Assembly (NCBI RefSeq): GCF_016924655.1
Contig: NZ_JAFFJU010000001.1
Location: 930,001 to 994,000 of the forward strand
Length of the DNA stretch: 64,000 bases
Origin: Sphingomonas arenae
GTDB lineage: Bacteria > Pseudomonadota > Alphaproteobacteria > Sphingomonadales > Sphingomonadaceae
Reading direction: 5' to 3'
Shown: positions 18,558 through 27,102 of the stretch, in pieces
Layout of the letters: each line of letters starts with the position of its first letter
Position numbering within the stretch: position 1 is the first letter of the stretch
Notes under the pieces: generated by a model
Databases searched by the model: none
The model's input: the letters and a program-made list of their open reading frames with translations, nothing else
What the model was told of the DNA's origin: nothing
Translations under genes and position numbers: made by a program

Positions 18558-19782
18558 GGCGCACTCCCGTGAACTGCCAGCGGGCCGAAGGCGGGAAGAA
18601 ATTGCGGTAGGATGCGCGGCTGTGCCCCCGCGGCGTGGCGCAACTCGCGCCCTTCAGGACGAACTGCCCGCACATGAACTTGCCGTTATATTCGCCGACG
18701 GTCCCCTCGACCGGCCGGAAGCCCGGGTAGGGCAGATAGGCCGAACCGGTCCAGTTCCAGACGTCGCCGAACAGCCCGCCGCCCGGGCGTGGAACCACGG
18801 GCCCGGCAGCATCCAGCTGATGACCCATGGCCGGGTTGGCGGACGCGGCCAGGCTCTCCCACTCCGCCTCGGTCGGCAGCCGGGCACCGGCCCAGCGGGC
18901 GAAGGCATCCGCTTCATAGTAGGAGACGTGCGCGACAGGTGCAGCACGGTCGACTTCACGCAGGCCGCCGAGCGTGAAGGCGGAGCCGTCCTCATGCCAG
19001 TAGAGCGGGGCGCGGATGCCTTCACGCTGCACCCAGTCCCACCCCTCGCTGAGCCACAGCGCGGGCGTCTCGTAGCCGCCGGCCGCAATGAACTCCCGCC
19101 ACTCGCCGTTGGTAACGCAGCGCTGGGCGACGGCGTGGGGGTGCAGCAGCACGGAATGGCGCGGCCGCTCGCAATCGAAGGCGAAGGGGTGGCCCCCCGC
19201 CCCCACCTCGACCACGCCGGTAAGGCCGGGCAGCCAGGTCAGCGGTTCGGTGGCGTAGCAGGCGGGGGGCGGGAGCGCGCCATACGCGGGCTCCAGCGGG
19301 TTCTCGGCGAAGCTCGCCAGAATGTCGGTCAGGAACAGCTCCTGGTGCTGCTGCTCATGCTGGATGCCGAGTTCGATCAGGCCCAGCACCCCGGGAGCGA
19401 GGTCCGGCAGAGCCCGGTCCAGTGCCTCGTCGACGTGGGCGCGCCAGCCCCGCACGTCGTCCAGGCTGGGCCGGCTGATCATTCCCCGCCGCGCCCGGGC
19501 CAGGCGCTCTCCTTCCCCCTCGTAATAGCTGTTGAAGAGATAGGCCCAGCGTTCGTCGAACGGCTGGTAACCGGGCACATGATCGCGCAGCACGAAGGTC
19601 TCGAAGAACCAGGTCGTGTGCGCCAGGTGCCATTTGGCGGGAGATGCGTCGGGATGCGGCTGGATCGTTGCGTCCGCATCACTGAGCGGCGCCGCGAGGT
19701 CGAGCGTCAGCTGCCGTGTCGCGCAGAGGCGGCCGGCAAGTGTCGGCCCGGTCAGTTCTGGCGCGTGGCGCCGGGTTGCCAC
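18541..19782 (-). CDS. egtB: Ergothioneine biosynthesis sulfoxide synthase EgtB
   Basis: The 413-residue protein joins hercynine and a thiol donor (gamma-glutamylcysteine or cysteine) through an iron- and oxygen-dependent reaction. The DinB-like N-terminal domain has WHLAHTTWFFETFVL and IQHEQQHQELFLTD with the HX3HXE iron ligands. A C-terminal FGE-sulfatase domain has RLPTEAEWE, GDVWNWTGSAYLPYPGF and GHSRASYRNFF. The start is GTG at 19782, overlapping the adenosyltransferase gene by 31 bases. Confidence 0.95.
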   Translation of the reverse strand: MATRRHAPELTGPTLAGRLCATRQLTLDLAAPLSDADATIQPHPDASPAKWHLAHTTWFFETFVLRDHVPGYQPFDERWAYLFNSYYEGEGERLARARRGMISRPSLDDVRGWRAHVDEALDRALPDLAPGVLGLIELGIQHEQQHQELFLTDILASFAENPLEPAYGALPPPACYATEPLTWLPGLTGVVEVGAGGHPFAFDCERPRHSVLLHPHAVAQRCVTNGEWREFIAAGGYETPALWLSEGWDWVQREGIRAPLYWHEDGSAFTLGGLREVDRAAPVAHVSYYEADAFARWAGARLPTEAEWESLAASANPAMGHQLDAAGPVVPRPGGGLFGDVWNWTGSAYLPYPGFRPVEGTVGEYNGKFMCGQFVLKGASCATPRGHSRASYRNFFPPSARWQFTGVRLARDL

Positions 19783-20312
19783 AGCACGTCGCCTCCTGCG
19801 TGCGCCGCCTCCCAGCGGGCGGCAACGAAGAGATGGTCGGACAAGCGGTTGAGGTATGCAAGGGCCTGGGCGTTGAGCTGCTCGGCTTCCGCAAGCGCCA
19901 CCGCGGCCCGCTCAGCCCGCCGGACCACTGCGCGAGCGAGGTGAAGTGCCGCGACGGCCGGTGATCCACCGGGCAGGATGAAGCTTGTCAGCGGTGCAAG
20001 ATCGGCGTTCATCGCGTCGATCTCCTCCTCCAACCGCTCCACCTGACGTGGAACGATGCGGAGGGCGCCTTCCATCTCGCCAGGCGTGGCGAGGTCCGCT
20101 CCGAGGTCGAACAGCTCGTTCTGGATGCGGGTGAGCCGGTCGGCGGTGGCCCCCTCGACCAGCGTCAGGGCGACGCCGACGGCGCAGTTCGCCTCGTCCA
20201 CCTCACCGATGGCGGTGAGCCGCAGCCCGGCCTTGCTGGCGCGGCTGCCGTCGACCAGGCCGGCGGTGCCGCCGTCGCCCGTGCGGGTGTAGATCTTGTT
20301 GAGCTTGACCAG
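19752..20312 (-). CDS. PduO-type ATP:cob(I)alamin adenosyltransferase, apparent CTG start
   Basis: The 186-residue protein makes adenosylcobalamin. The conserved N-terminal ATP-binding segment KIYTRTGDGGTAGLVDGSR is present only if translation starts at a CTG at 20312. No ATG, GTG or TTG occurs between that codon and the in-frame TGA just upstream. The first in-frame GTG downstream (at 20201) would remove the ATP site. The C-terminal part has NRLSDHLFVAARWEA, as in PduO. The CTG is one base from the TAA of the HIG1 gene. Confidence 0.85.
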   Translation of the reverse strand: MVKLNKIYTRTGDGGTAGLVDGSRASKAGLRLTAIGEVDEANCAVGVALTLVEGATADRLTRIQNELFDLGADLATPGEMEGALRIVPRQVERLEEEIDAMNADLAPLTSFILPGGSPAVAALHLARAVVRRAERAAVALAEAEQLNAQALAYLNRLSDHLFVAARWEAAHAGGDVLWQPGATRQN

Positions 20313-20313
20313 C

Positions 20314-20517
20314 TTAGCGCCCGCCGCCGGCCAGGATCAGGATCAGGGCGGCGATGAAGATCGCAATGCCCTGGTAAAGGACGCGCTTGCGCATCCATTG
20401 CTGCTGCTGCTCCTGGTTGCCGACTTTACCCGACGCCATGGCGATAACGCCCCGCACGAGGACGTAGGCAGTCGCGGCCATCGCCACGAGCAGGAGGATG
20501 ATGAGAATGGTGGACAT
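20314..20517 (-). CDS. HIG1-domain small twin-TM protein
   Basis: The 67-residue protein has two TM helices (about 3-25 and 47-64) with the loop QQQQWMRKRVLYQGIA that marks the HIG1/RCF family. In bacteria these proteins are tied to respiratory complexes, but function here is inferred. It lies immediately upstream of the cobalamin adenosyltransferase; in related genomes this neighbourhood often carries electron-transfer flavoprotein genes. Confidence 0.85.
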   Translation of the reverse strand: MSTILIILLLVAMAATAYVLVRGVIAMASGKVGNQEQQQQWMRKRVLYQGIAIFIAALILILAGGGR

Positions 20518-20529
20518 GATGCCCTCTAT

Positions 20530-21366
20530 CTAGGGTGTGAGCAGCCGAAAGCCAGACGGGAGAACGCCGGTAGCAAGGCTTCGGGCCAGTTCCCGGCCAT
20601 TCACCCCCGCTTCGCGCATCGCCGCCAAGGTCGGGGCCTGGTCGCGCTTGGCAAGGCGGCGGCCATCCTGGTGAGTGACGAGCGGGTGGTGGAGGTAGGT
20701 CGGTTCGGGCAGGCCGAGTAGCACCTGAAGGAGCCGCTGGACCGGCGTGGATGGCCTGAGATCCGCTCCGCGCACGACGTGGGTGACTCCCGTCGCGGCG
20801 TCGTCGATCACGCAGGCCAGATGGTAGGAGGATGGCGCGTCCTTGCGGGCGAGGATGGCGTCGCCGATCTGCGCGGGATCGGAGGAGAAGGCGGTCTCGT
20901 CCGCCTCCCGCCAGCCCGGCAGGCCGGCGCGGGCGATGGCTTCGGCGCTGTTCAGCCGCCAGCTGTGCGGCGTAGTGGCGCGACGCTCGGGATCATCCGG
21001 GCGGCCACGGCAGGTGCCTGGATAGGCCGACCCCGCGTCACCATGCGGGGCGGTCAGCGAGGCGGCGATATCCGCACGCGTGCAGAAGCAGGGGTAGACC
21101 AGCCCGTCTGCCTTCAGGCGCTCCAGTGCTTCTGCGTAGAGCATGGTGCGCTGCGACTGGACCAGTAGCTCGCCGTCATGGCTGAGGCCGAGCCAATCGA
21201 GGTCCTCGAGAATGCCGCCGACGAACTCGGGACGGCTCCGGCCCGGGTCGAGGTCCTCGATCCGCAGCAGCCAGCGATCCGCGGCCTGGCGGCCCAGAAC
21301 CGCGCTGTAGGCATGGCCGAGATGCAGGCGCCCGGTAGGAGATGGCGCGAAGCGGGAACTGATCAC
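20530..21366 (-). CDS. gluQ: Glutamyl-Q tRNA(Asp) synthetase GluQRS
   Basis: The 278-residue enzyme attaches glutamate to queuosine in the anticodon of tRNA(Asp). It resembles the catalytic domain of GluRS without an anticodon-binding domain. Hallmarks are RFAPSPTGRLHLGHAYSA (HIGH motif as HLGH), RIEDLDPGR, a Zn-type CFCTR...YPGTC Cys pattern, and RLAKRDQAPTL in place of KMSKS. The start is GTG at 21366. The lack of the C-terminal domain and length near 280 support GluQRS rather than GltX. Confidence 0.93.
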   Translation of the reverse strand: MISSRFAPSPTGRLHLGHAYSAVLGRQAADRWLLRIEDLDPGRSRPEFVGGILEDLDWLGLSHDGELLVQSQRTMLYAEALERLKADGLVYPCFCTRADIAASLTAPHGDAGSAYPGTCRGRPDDPERRATTPHSWRLNSAEAIARAGLPGWREADETAFSSDPAQIGDAILARKDAPSSYHLACVIDDAATGVTHVVRGADLRPSTPVQRLLQVLLGLPEPTYLHHPLVTHQDGRRLAKRDQAPTLAAMREAGVNGRELARSLATGVLPSGFRLLTP

Positions 21367-21540
21367 CAGCTGGACCGTCCCTCTTGACGATGAATCCGCA
21401 ATGGCCGATTCATCATCCCGTCACGCCGGGTTGGCATCCGGCAGGGCAGGGCAAGCGGCCGACAACGGCCTCTCCCCTTGCGTGCGACGGGGCCGGAGGG
21501 TGCAGGTTCGGTCAGAACCGACCTGGAGGCGCGCGCACTC

Positions 21541-22107
21541 GTGTACCAACCCGATCTCATCCGCCACCCCGACAGCTGCCCGGCGCTGGTGCTCAACGCC
21601 GATTACACCCCGCTCTCCTACTATCCGCTGAGCCTTTGGCCATGGCAGACGGCGGTCAAGGCAATGTTCCTCGAGCGCGTGGACGTGGTCGCCCATTATG
21701 ATCGCGAGGTCCATTCGCCCACCCATACGCTCAAGCTCCCCAGCGTCATCGCGCTGCGCCAGTTCGTCCGCCCGAACGAATATCCAGCCTTCACCCGCTT
21801 CAACCTGTTCCTGCGCGATCGCTTTCGCTGCGTCTATTGCGGCAGCCACAAGGAACTGACCTTCGACCATGTCATTCCCCGGGCGCAGGGTGGACGGACC
21901 ACGTGGGAGAATGTCGCGACCGCCTGCGCTCCGTGCAACCTCAAGAAGGGCGGACGCACTCCCCGGCAAGCCGGGATGCCGATCCACCGCGAGCCGATCC
22001 GGCCGACCAGCTGGCAGTTGCAGGACCACGGCAAGAGCTTTCCGCCCAACTACCTCCATTCCAGCTGGCGCGATTACCTCTACTGGGATGTCGAGCTGGA
22101 GCCCTGA
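21541..22107 (+). CDS. HNH endonuclease family protein
   Basis: The 188-residue protein carries an HNH core with two zinc-type CxxC pairs: CVYCG (about residues 98-102), DHVIPRAQGG with the catalytic His, and ACAPCNLKKGG. The N-terminal half (ALVLNADYTPLSYYPLSLWPWQ) is typical of a chromosomal HNH family common in alphaproteobacteria, whose substrate is not known. The GTG at 21541 was chosen over an upstream in-frame TTG at 21478, because family sequence starts there and GGAGG precedes it. Confidence 0.88.
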   Translation: MYQPDLIRHPDSCPALVLNADYTPLSYYPLSLWPWQTAVKAMFLERVDVVAHYDREVHSPTHTLKLPSVIALRQFVRPNEYPAFTRFNLFLRDRFRCVYCGSHKELTFDHVIPRAQGGRTTWENVATACAPCNLKKGGRTPRQAGMPIHREPIRPTSWQLQDHGKSFPPNYLHSSWRDYLYWDVELEP

Positions 22108-22168
22108 AGCATCGGCTCCGGGTCAGTTCTTAGCGTTGCGTTAACTATTTTGGAGCGAGAGTCGGCCC

Positions 22169-22711
22169 ATGGCTCCGGACGCTCCTTCCTCCGCTCGCAA
22201 CGGCCCACGCATCCTGGTGGTGAGCGGCAACCGCTCGCACCTGGCGCTGCTGGCCCGCCGCCTTGGCGAGGAAGGCTACCGCATTTCCGTGGCAGACACG
22301 GGCGCCAGCGCGCTCAGCGAGCTTCAGCGGGTCGGCGCGGACCTGGTGCTTTCCGAATTGCAGATGAGCGGCATGTCCGGGCCGGACCTTACCCGTGCAA
22401 TCCGGGGCGAGACGGCGTGGGCCGACCTGCCGGTGATGCTGATCGCCGGGCGGGACGATCCCACGGCGGCGGTCCGGGCCTATGAGGCCGGCGCCGACGA
22501 CGTCATCCTGAAGCCGTTCCACTTCGAAGTGCTGACCGCGCGCATCGAACGCCGCCTCGCCAGTGCCCGATCCCTCGCGGAACTGCGTGAGGACATGGCT
22601 GCGCTTGATGCACGCGTGGTCGAGCGGGCGATCGAATTGGGTGAGCTCAAGGACCGCTATTATGCGACCGAAGCGGAGCTGCGGCGGCTGGCGGGGATGG
22701 TTAGCGCGTAA
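22169..22711 (+). CDS. Receiver-domain protein with degenerate phosphorylation site
   Basis: The 180-residue protein has a response-regulator receiver fold (about 12-130) and a charged C-terminal helix (about 130-180) that may be a coiled coil; there is no DNA-binding domain. The acidic pocket pair is replaced by Ser19-Gly20. The phosphoacceptor Asp is Glu63 (LVLSELQM) and the Thr/Ser switch position is Ala93, while Lys115-Pro116 is kept. It is therefore likely a phosphorylation-independent or permanently active-like receiver. A preceding TGGAGCGAG can serve as ribosome site. Confidence 0.85.
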   Translation: MAPDAPSSARNGPRILVVSGNRSHLALLARRLGEEGYRISVADTGASALSELQRVGADLVLSELQMSGMSGPDLTRAIRGETAWADLPVMLIAGRDDPTAAVRAYEAGADDVILKPFHFEVLTARIERRLASARSLAELREDMAALDARVVERAIELGELKDRYYATEAELRRLAGMVSA

Positions 22712-22712
22712 C

Positions 22713-22801
22713 CGTCACCCCGGGCCTGACCCGGGGCCCGCCTGCCTTCTTTCTCGTGAGCTGCAAGGGAAGGCAGACCCCGGATCAAGTCCGGGGTGAC
22801 G
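22713..22801. repeat. Long imperfect inverted repeat overlapping the galU 3' end
   Basis: Two arms beginning CGTCACCCCGG face each other across a short unpaired loop. The right arm contains the last codons and TGA stop of galU. Related elements are at 44218-44250 and 62556-62639. The RNA would fold as a long hairpin and could terminate or stabilise both convergent transcripts. Confidence 0.85.
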
Positions 22802-23663
22802 TTGACCCTTGCATGAACTCCCGCACCACCGGGCCGAGATCCTCCCGCTGCAGCGCAAGTGCGAGCGTCGCCAGCACATAGCCCTGCCGGTCGCCGCAGT
22901 CGTGGCGCACGGCGTCGACCTTCACGGCATGGAACGGCTGCTTGCCGATCAGCTTGGCCATGGCGTCGGTGAGCTGGATTTCGCCGCCCGCGCCAGTCTC
23001 CTGCGCATCGAGTTCGCGCATCACTTCGGGCTGCAGGATGTAGCGGCCGATCACCCCCAGGCGTGACGGAGCAACCTCCGGCTCCGGTTTTTCGACCAGA
23101 CCGCGGACTTCGGTGAGGTTGCCGTCGCTCGCACCGGGAGTGACGATGCCGTAGCTGCCGGTCTTCTCGGGTGCGACTTCCTCGGCGCAGACGATGTTGC
23201 CGCCGACCCGGTTGTAGGCGTCCACCATCTGCTTGAGGGCACCGGGAGTGCCCGCCATCAGGTCGTCCGGCAGCAGCACGGCGAACGGCTCGTCCCCGAC
23301 CACGTGCCGCGCGCACCAGACCGCATGGCCAAGACCCAGAGGCTGCTGCTGGCGGACCGAGATCAACTCGCCGTACGGCACGCGGGACGGCTCCAGCGGA
23401 GCGAGGCTCTTGCCCTTCTCGCGCATGGTCGCCTCCAGTTCGAAACTGACGTCGAAATAGTCGACCAGGCTCCACTTGCCGCGCCCGGTAACGAAGATCA
23501 GCTGCTCGATCCCTGCCTCGCGCGCTTCGTCCACGGCATATTGGATCAGCGGACGGTCGATCACCGTCAGCATCTCCTTGGGCATGGTCTTGGTCGCGGG
23601 GAGCAGGCGGGTGCCGAGGCCGGCCACCGGGAAGACGGCCTTGCGAAGCGGTTTGATGGTCAT
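22785..23663 (-). CDS. galU: UTP-glucose-1-phosphate uridylyltransferase GalU
   Basis: The 292-residue nucleotidyltransferase makes UDP-glucose for surface polysaccharide and glycolipid synthesis. Motifs are VFPVAGLGTRLLPATKTMPKEML near the start, QPLGLGHAVWCAR, FAVLLPDDLM, GLVEKPEP and GAGGEIQLTDAM. The last residues (GSTSPRT) and the stop codon are encoded by the right arm of a palindromic repeat, so the C-terminal tail is atypical. It overlaps the upstream lipoprotein gene as ATGA. Confidence 0.97.
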   Translation of the reverse strand: MTIKPLRKAVFPVAGLGTRLLPATKTMPKEMLTVIDRPLIQYAVDEAREAGIEQLIFVTGRGKWSLVDYFDVSFELEATMREKGKSLAPLEPSRVPYGELISVRQQQPLGLGHAVWCARHVVGDEPFAVLLPDDLMAGTPGALKQMVDAYNRVGGNIVCAEEVAPEKTGSYGIVTPGASDGNLTEVRGLVEKPEPEVAPSRLGVIGRYILQPEVMRELDAQETGAGGEIQLTDAMAKLIGKQPFHAVKVDAVRHDCGDRQGYVLATLALALQREDLGPVVREFMQGSTSPRT

Positions 23664-23995
23664 TGGGGGGTCGCGGGTCCTGGATCGTCGGTTCTGTTTT
23701 CGGCCTCGCCGTCGGTTTCCGCCGCGGGCGCGGCGCCTCCGTCGGGTGGCGGCAGGTCAAAGCGGTCGGCCCGCCGCGGTTCCGAGCGACGGAGGATTTC
23801 GTCCACCCGCTCCGGCTGGGCATAAGGCGGCGGCGTCAGCAGCTCTTCCGGGGTCGGCGTGGTTCGCGCGAGCTTCGGTTTCACCGGCAGCGAGCCGCCG
23901 GGCGGAGGCTCGAGCTCGCCGATGCGCCCGCAGCCCGCCAGCAGCAGAAAGGCCAGCGTGACAGCGGCGGTCCGGCCTCTTATCCCTCCCGCCAT
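23660..23995 (-). CDS. Small Pro-rich lipoprotein
   Basis: The 111-residue protein has a lipoprotein signal peptide with lipobox LLLAGC (Cys22) followed by GRIGELEPPPGG, then a Pro/Arg-rich chain. It recalls the small LptM-like lipoproteins (CG-x-x-G-x-L-x-x-PP), but that link is tentative. GAGGAGG lies upstream of the ATG. The start codon overlaps head-to-head with the start codon of the divergent TlpA-like gene inside the CATG at 23993-23996. Confidence 0.7.
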   Translation of the reverse strand: MAGGIRGRTAAVTLAFLLLAGCGRIGELEPPPGGSLPVKPKLARTTPTPEELLTPPPYAQPERVDEILRRSEPRRADRFDLPPPDGGAAPAAETDGEAENRTDDPGPATPQ

Positions 23996-24539
23996 GCGCG
24001 TGATCATCCTCCTCGCCGGGCTCCTGGCCCTCGCCGGCTGCGATAGGCAAAAGGCCGCGGAGCAGCAAGGCACCCCCGCCGCTGCCGCGCCCACCGGCCC
24101 GCAAGCCGGGCTGGACCGGAGTCAGGCGGGCAAGGCGGCGCCTTCAGTGACGTTCCGCAACCCCGACGGCGAAGAGACCAGCCTCGCCGAGTTCCGGGGC
24201 AAGCCGGTGCTGGTGAACCTGTGGGCCACCTGGTGCGCGCCCTGCGTCAAGGAACTGCCGACGCTGGATGCGCTGGCCGATCGCCCCGGAGCGCCGCAAG
24301 TGATGGCCCTGTCCCAGGACATGGGCGACCAGGCGAAGGTGAAGGCGTTCCTCGGCGACAAGGAGATTGCGCTCGAGCCCTTCCAGGACGCCGACATGGC
24401 GATGAGCTCCGCGCTGGGCGCCAGCATCCTGCCGACGACGGTGCTCTACGGCTCCGACGGCAAGGAGATCTGGCGCTACACGGGCGACCTCGACTGGACC
24501 GGCCCGGAAGCCGCCGCGCTCCTCAAGGAAGCGCGGTAA
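23994..24539 (+). CDS. TlpA-like thioredoxin-fold lipoprotein
   Basis: The 181-residue protein has a lipoprotein signal (LLALAGC, Cys16), a short Ala/Pro linker and a TlpA/ResA-type thioredoxin domain with the redox site WCAPC (Cys81 and Cys84), followed by a cis-Pro region ILPTTVLYG. It probably acts as a membrane-anchored periplasmic thiol reductase. No purine-rich ribosome site precedes the ATG, so leaderless translation is possible. The end overlaps the convergent EamA gene by 17 bases. Confidence 0.9.
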   Translation: MRVIILLAGLLALAGCDRQKAAEQQGTPAAAAPTGPQAGLDRSQAGKAAPSVTFRNPDGEETSLAEFRGKPVLVNLWATWCAPCVKELPTLDALADRPGAPQVMALSQDMGDQAKVKAFLGDKEIALEPFQDADMAMSSALGASILPTTVLYGSDGKEIWRYTGDLDWTGPEAAALLKEAR

Positions 24540-25437
24540 CCCGGCGCGGCATCAATCGCCCATCGATCGCCGCAAGGCCGAGCCCGATCAGCAGCAGCCC
24601 CGCGAGATCGCGGCCCGCCAGCACCTCGCCCAACAGCAGGCCGCCCAGCAGGATGGCAGCGGGCGGGACCAGCAGGGTCACCAGCAAGGCGTTGGTGGCT
24701 CCTGCGGAATGGATCAGCTGGAAATAGAGGATGTAGCCGATCGCCGTGCACAATACCGCAAGTGCGATCAGCGCTCCCCAGCCCTCGATCGGCATAGCGG
24801 GCAGCAGCCACGGACGGTCCACCAGCAACGCTACCGGCGTCATCAGGACGGCGCCGGCGGTGAGCTGTCCCGTCGCGACTGCGGTCGGCGTGACCCCGAG
24901 TGCGCGGAACCGGCGGGCCCAGACTCCCGCGACCGCGTAGAGCAGGGCAGCGACGACGCAGGCCAGTTCCGCCATCAGGGTTCCGTCGGCTCCGGCGATG
25001 TCCGGCCCGAGCATTACCAGCAATCCGCCGAACCCGAGCAGCAGACCGAGCGTTCGCAGCGGCGTCAGCGGCTCATCCCGGGTGAAGAAGTGAGCCACGA
25101 TGACGCCCCAGATTGGGGAGGTGGCATTGAGGATCGAGGCGAGGCCGCTGGCGATCTGAGTCTGAGCCCAGCCGAACAGCGCGAAGGGCACCAGATTGTT
25201 GAGCAGGGCCATGCCGATGATCGGCACCCAGGCTTCGCGCGGCAAGGCGATGCTCTCGCGGCGGACGGCGAAGTAGAGCCACAAGGCTGCGGACGCGAAC
25301 AACACTCGCAGCCACACGTAAGTCAGTGGCGGAAGTGATCGCACCACGACATGGATGAAGACGAAGGCGCCGCCCCAGATGAGCGCCAGGAGCAGAAGCA
25401 ACGACCATTCGCGCGCGGTCATGACTCGGTTGATCAT
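24523..25437 (-). CDS. EamA/DMT family transporter
   Basis: The 304-residue inner-membrane protein has ten hydrophobic helices and two EamA repeats (about 10-140 and 155-300). ALIWGGAFVFIHV starts the first repeat and FALFGWAQTQIASGLASILNATSPIWG and YILYFQLIHSAGATNALLVTLLVPPAAILLG match DMT exporters; each segment is shown only as a pointer. The substrate cannot be told from sequence. AAGGGAAG precedes the ATG at 25437. Confidence 0.9.
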   Translation of the reverse strand: MINRVMTAREWSLLLLLALIWGGAFVFIHVVVRSLPPLTYVWLRVLFASAALWLYFAVRRESIALPREAWVPIIGMALLNNLVPFALFGWAQTQIASGLASILNATSPIWGVIVAHFFTRDEPLTPLRTLGLLLGFGGLLVMLGPDIAGADGTLMAELACVVAALLYAVAGVWARRFRALGVTPTAVATGQLTAGAVLMTPVALLVDRPWLLPAMPIEGWGALIALAVLCTAIGYILYFQLIHSAGATNALLVTLLVPPAAILLGGLLLGEVLAGRDLAGLLLIGLGLAAIDGRLMPRRVTALP

Positions 25438-25569
25438 CGGCTTCCCTTGCGCTCCGAACAGTCGGGTGGTGTCCCGAAGCTTGCGTCCAAACAGCTAGGC
25501 TGCAGCTAAGCGCGTTCGAGCGAAGCCGCCAACGAATAGCGGAAGGCTCGCGATAAGCTCGGCTTATGG

Positions 25570-26391
25570 TCAGTCGCGCAGGAGCTCGTTGATGCTGGTC
25601 TTGGACCGGGTCCGCTCGTCCACGCGCTTGACGATGACCGCGCAGGCGAGGCCGGGGCCGCCATCCTTGCCGGGCAGGACGCCGGGCACCACCACCGAAT
25701 AGGCGGGAACGCGGCCGTAGATGACCTCGCCGCTCGCGCGATCGACGATCTTGGTGCTGGCACCCAGGAACACGCCCATGGACAGCACCGCGCCCTGCTC
25801 GACCACCACACCCTCGGCGACCTCCGAACGGGCACCGATGAAGCAATCGTCCTCGATGATCACCGGTCCCGCCTGCAGCGGCTCGAGTACGCCGCCGATC
25901 CCCGTGCCGCCGGAGATGTGGACGTTGCGCCCGATCTGGGCGCAGCTGCCGACCGTCGCCCAAGTGTCGACCATGGTGCCCTCGCCGACGCGCGCGCCGA
26001 TATTAACGAAGCTGGGCATCAGCACCGCACCGGGTGCGATGTAGGCGCCGCGGCGGACGATCGCGCCCGGAACCGCGCGGAAGGCGGCGGTCTTGAACTC
26101 GGCCTCGCTCCAGCCGGCGAACTTGCTCGGCACCTTGTCCCACCAGTGCGACGCGCCCGGGCCGCCCGGGATCATCTCCATCGGGTTCAGGCGGAAGCTC
26201 AGCAGCACGGCCTTCTTGAGCCATTGGTGGACGGTCCAGTCGCCGTCGACCTTCTCGGCGATCCGCGCCTCTCCGGAATCGAGCAGCGCCAGTGCCCGGT
26301 CGACGGCCTGGCGCACCTCGCCCTTGGTCTCCGCGCCGATCCCGTCCCGCTCGTCCCAGGCGCGCTCGATGGTCCCCTGAAGATCGGTCAC
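25570..26391 (-). CDS. dapD: Tetrahydrodipicolinate N-succinyltransferase DapD
   Basis: The 273-residue left-handed beta-helix enzyme succinylates tetrahydrodipicolinate in lysine and diaminopimelate synthesis. The hexapeptide repeat region includes [52 protein letters not shown] and [14 protein letters not shown]. The start is GTG at 26391, which overlaps the TGA of the HAD gene (GTGA). The start GTG yields [12 protein letters not shown], the expected N-terminus. Confidence 0.96.
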   Translation of the reverse strand: MTDLQGTIERAWDERDGIGAETKGEVRQAVDRALALLDSGEARIAEKVDGDWTVHQWLKKAVLLSFRLNPMEMIPGGPGASHWWDKVPSKFAGWSEAEFKTAAFRAVPGAIVRRGAYIAPGAVLMPSFVNIGARVGEGTMVDTWATVGSCAQIGRNVHISGGTGIGGVLEPLQAGPVIIEDDCFIGARSEVAEGVVVEQGAVLSMGVFLGASTKIVDRASGEVIYGRVPAYSVVVPGVLPGKDGGPGLACAVIVKRVDERTRSKTSINELLRD

Positions 26392-27059
26392 TCGTCATCT
26401 CCCAGCATGTCGTGCAGCCATTCGCCGACATCCGCGATGCGCAGGTCGACGATGGCCGGATCGTAATCGTGATTGCCGCGCTCGGAGCCGTTGTCGACCC
26501 ACACGGTGGTCATGCCCAGCGTCTTCGCCGGCCGCAGGTTCTGGGCCATGTCCTCGACCAGCACCGCGCGGGTCGGATCGATGCCGAACCGCTCGCACAA
26601 GAGGCGGTAGCCGTGCGGGTTGGGCTTGGGCTTTAATTCGCTCGCATGGATGTCATGCAGATGGACGAAATGCTCGTGCACACCGATCGCCTGGAGCACC
26701 CGCGTGGCATAAGGCGCATCGCCGTTGGTGAAGACAAACTTGCGCCCGGGGAGCCGGCCCAGTCCGCGCGCCAGCCGCTGGTCGGGAGCGATGCGGTCGA
26801 GCGGAATGGCGTGCACGTCTTCGAGGAACTCGTGCGCGTCGACGCCATGCTCCGCCATCAGGCCCGCCAGCGTCGTCCCATGCGCGTGGAAGTGCGCCTT
26901 CTGCACGCGCCGCGCCTCGACCGGGTCACAATCGAGCAGCCGCTGGATGTACGCCCCCATCCGCTCGTCAATCAGCGCGAACAGCTGGGTCGACGCCGGA
27001 TACAGGCAGTTGTCGAGGTCGAAGATCCAGTCCGTGACGTGGGCGAAGCGGGGGTCCAT
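26388..27059 (-). CDS. HAD-family pyrimidine 5'-nucleotidase
   Basis: The 223-residue HAD hydrolase has motif [12 protein letters not shown] (Asp catalytic pair), a helical cap, motif II FVFTNGD, motif III lysine in the SELKPKPNP segment and motif [20 protein letters not shown] is the signature of the SSM1/Sdt1-type pyrimidine 5'-nucleotidase group. It overlaps dapD, a pairing common in sphingomonads. The ATG at 27059 was chosen because it starts [11 protein letters not shown] right before motif I. Confidence 0.9.
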   Translation of the reverse strand: MDPRFAHVTDWIFDLDNCLYPASTQLFALIDERMGAYIQRLLDCDPVEARRVQKAHFHAHGTTLAGLMAEHGVDAHEFLEDVHAIPLDRIAPDQRLARGLGRLPGRKFVFTNGDAPYATRVLQAIGVHEHFVHLHDIHASELKPKPNPHGYRLLCERFGIDPTRAVLVEDMAQNLRPAKTLGMTTVWVDNGSERGNHDYDPAIVDLRIADVGEWLHDMLGDDE

Positions 27060-27102
27060 ATTTTGACCGCGCCTAGCCCTCTCGCGAGGACTGAGCAAAT
27101 CG

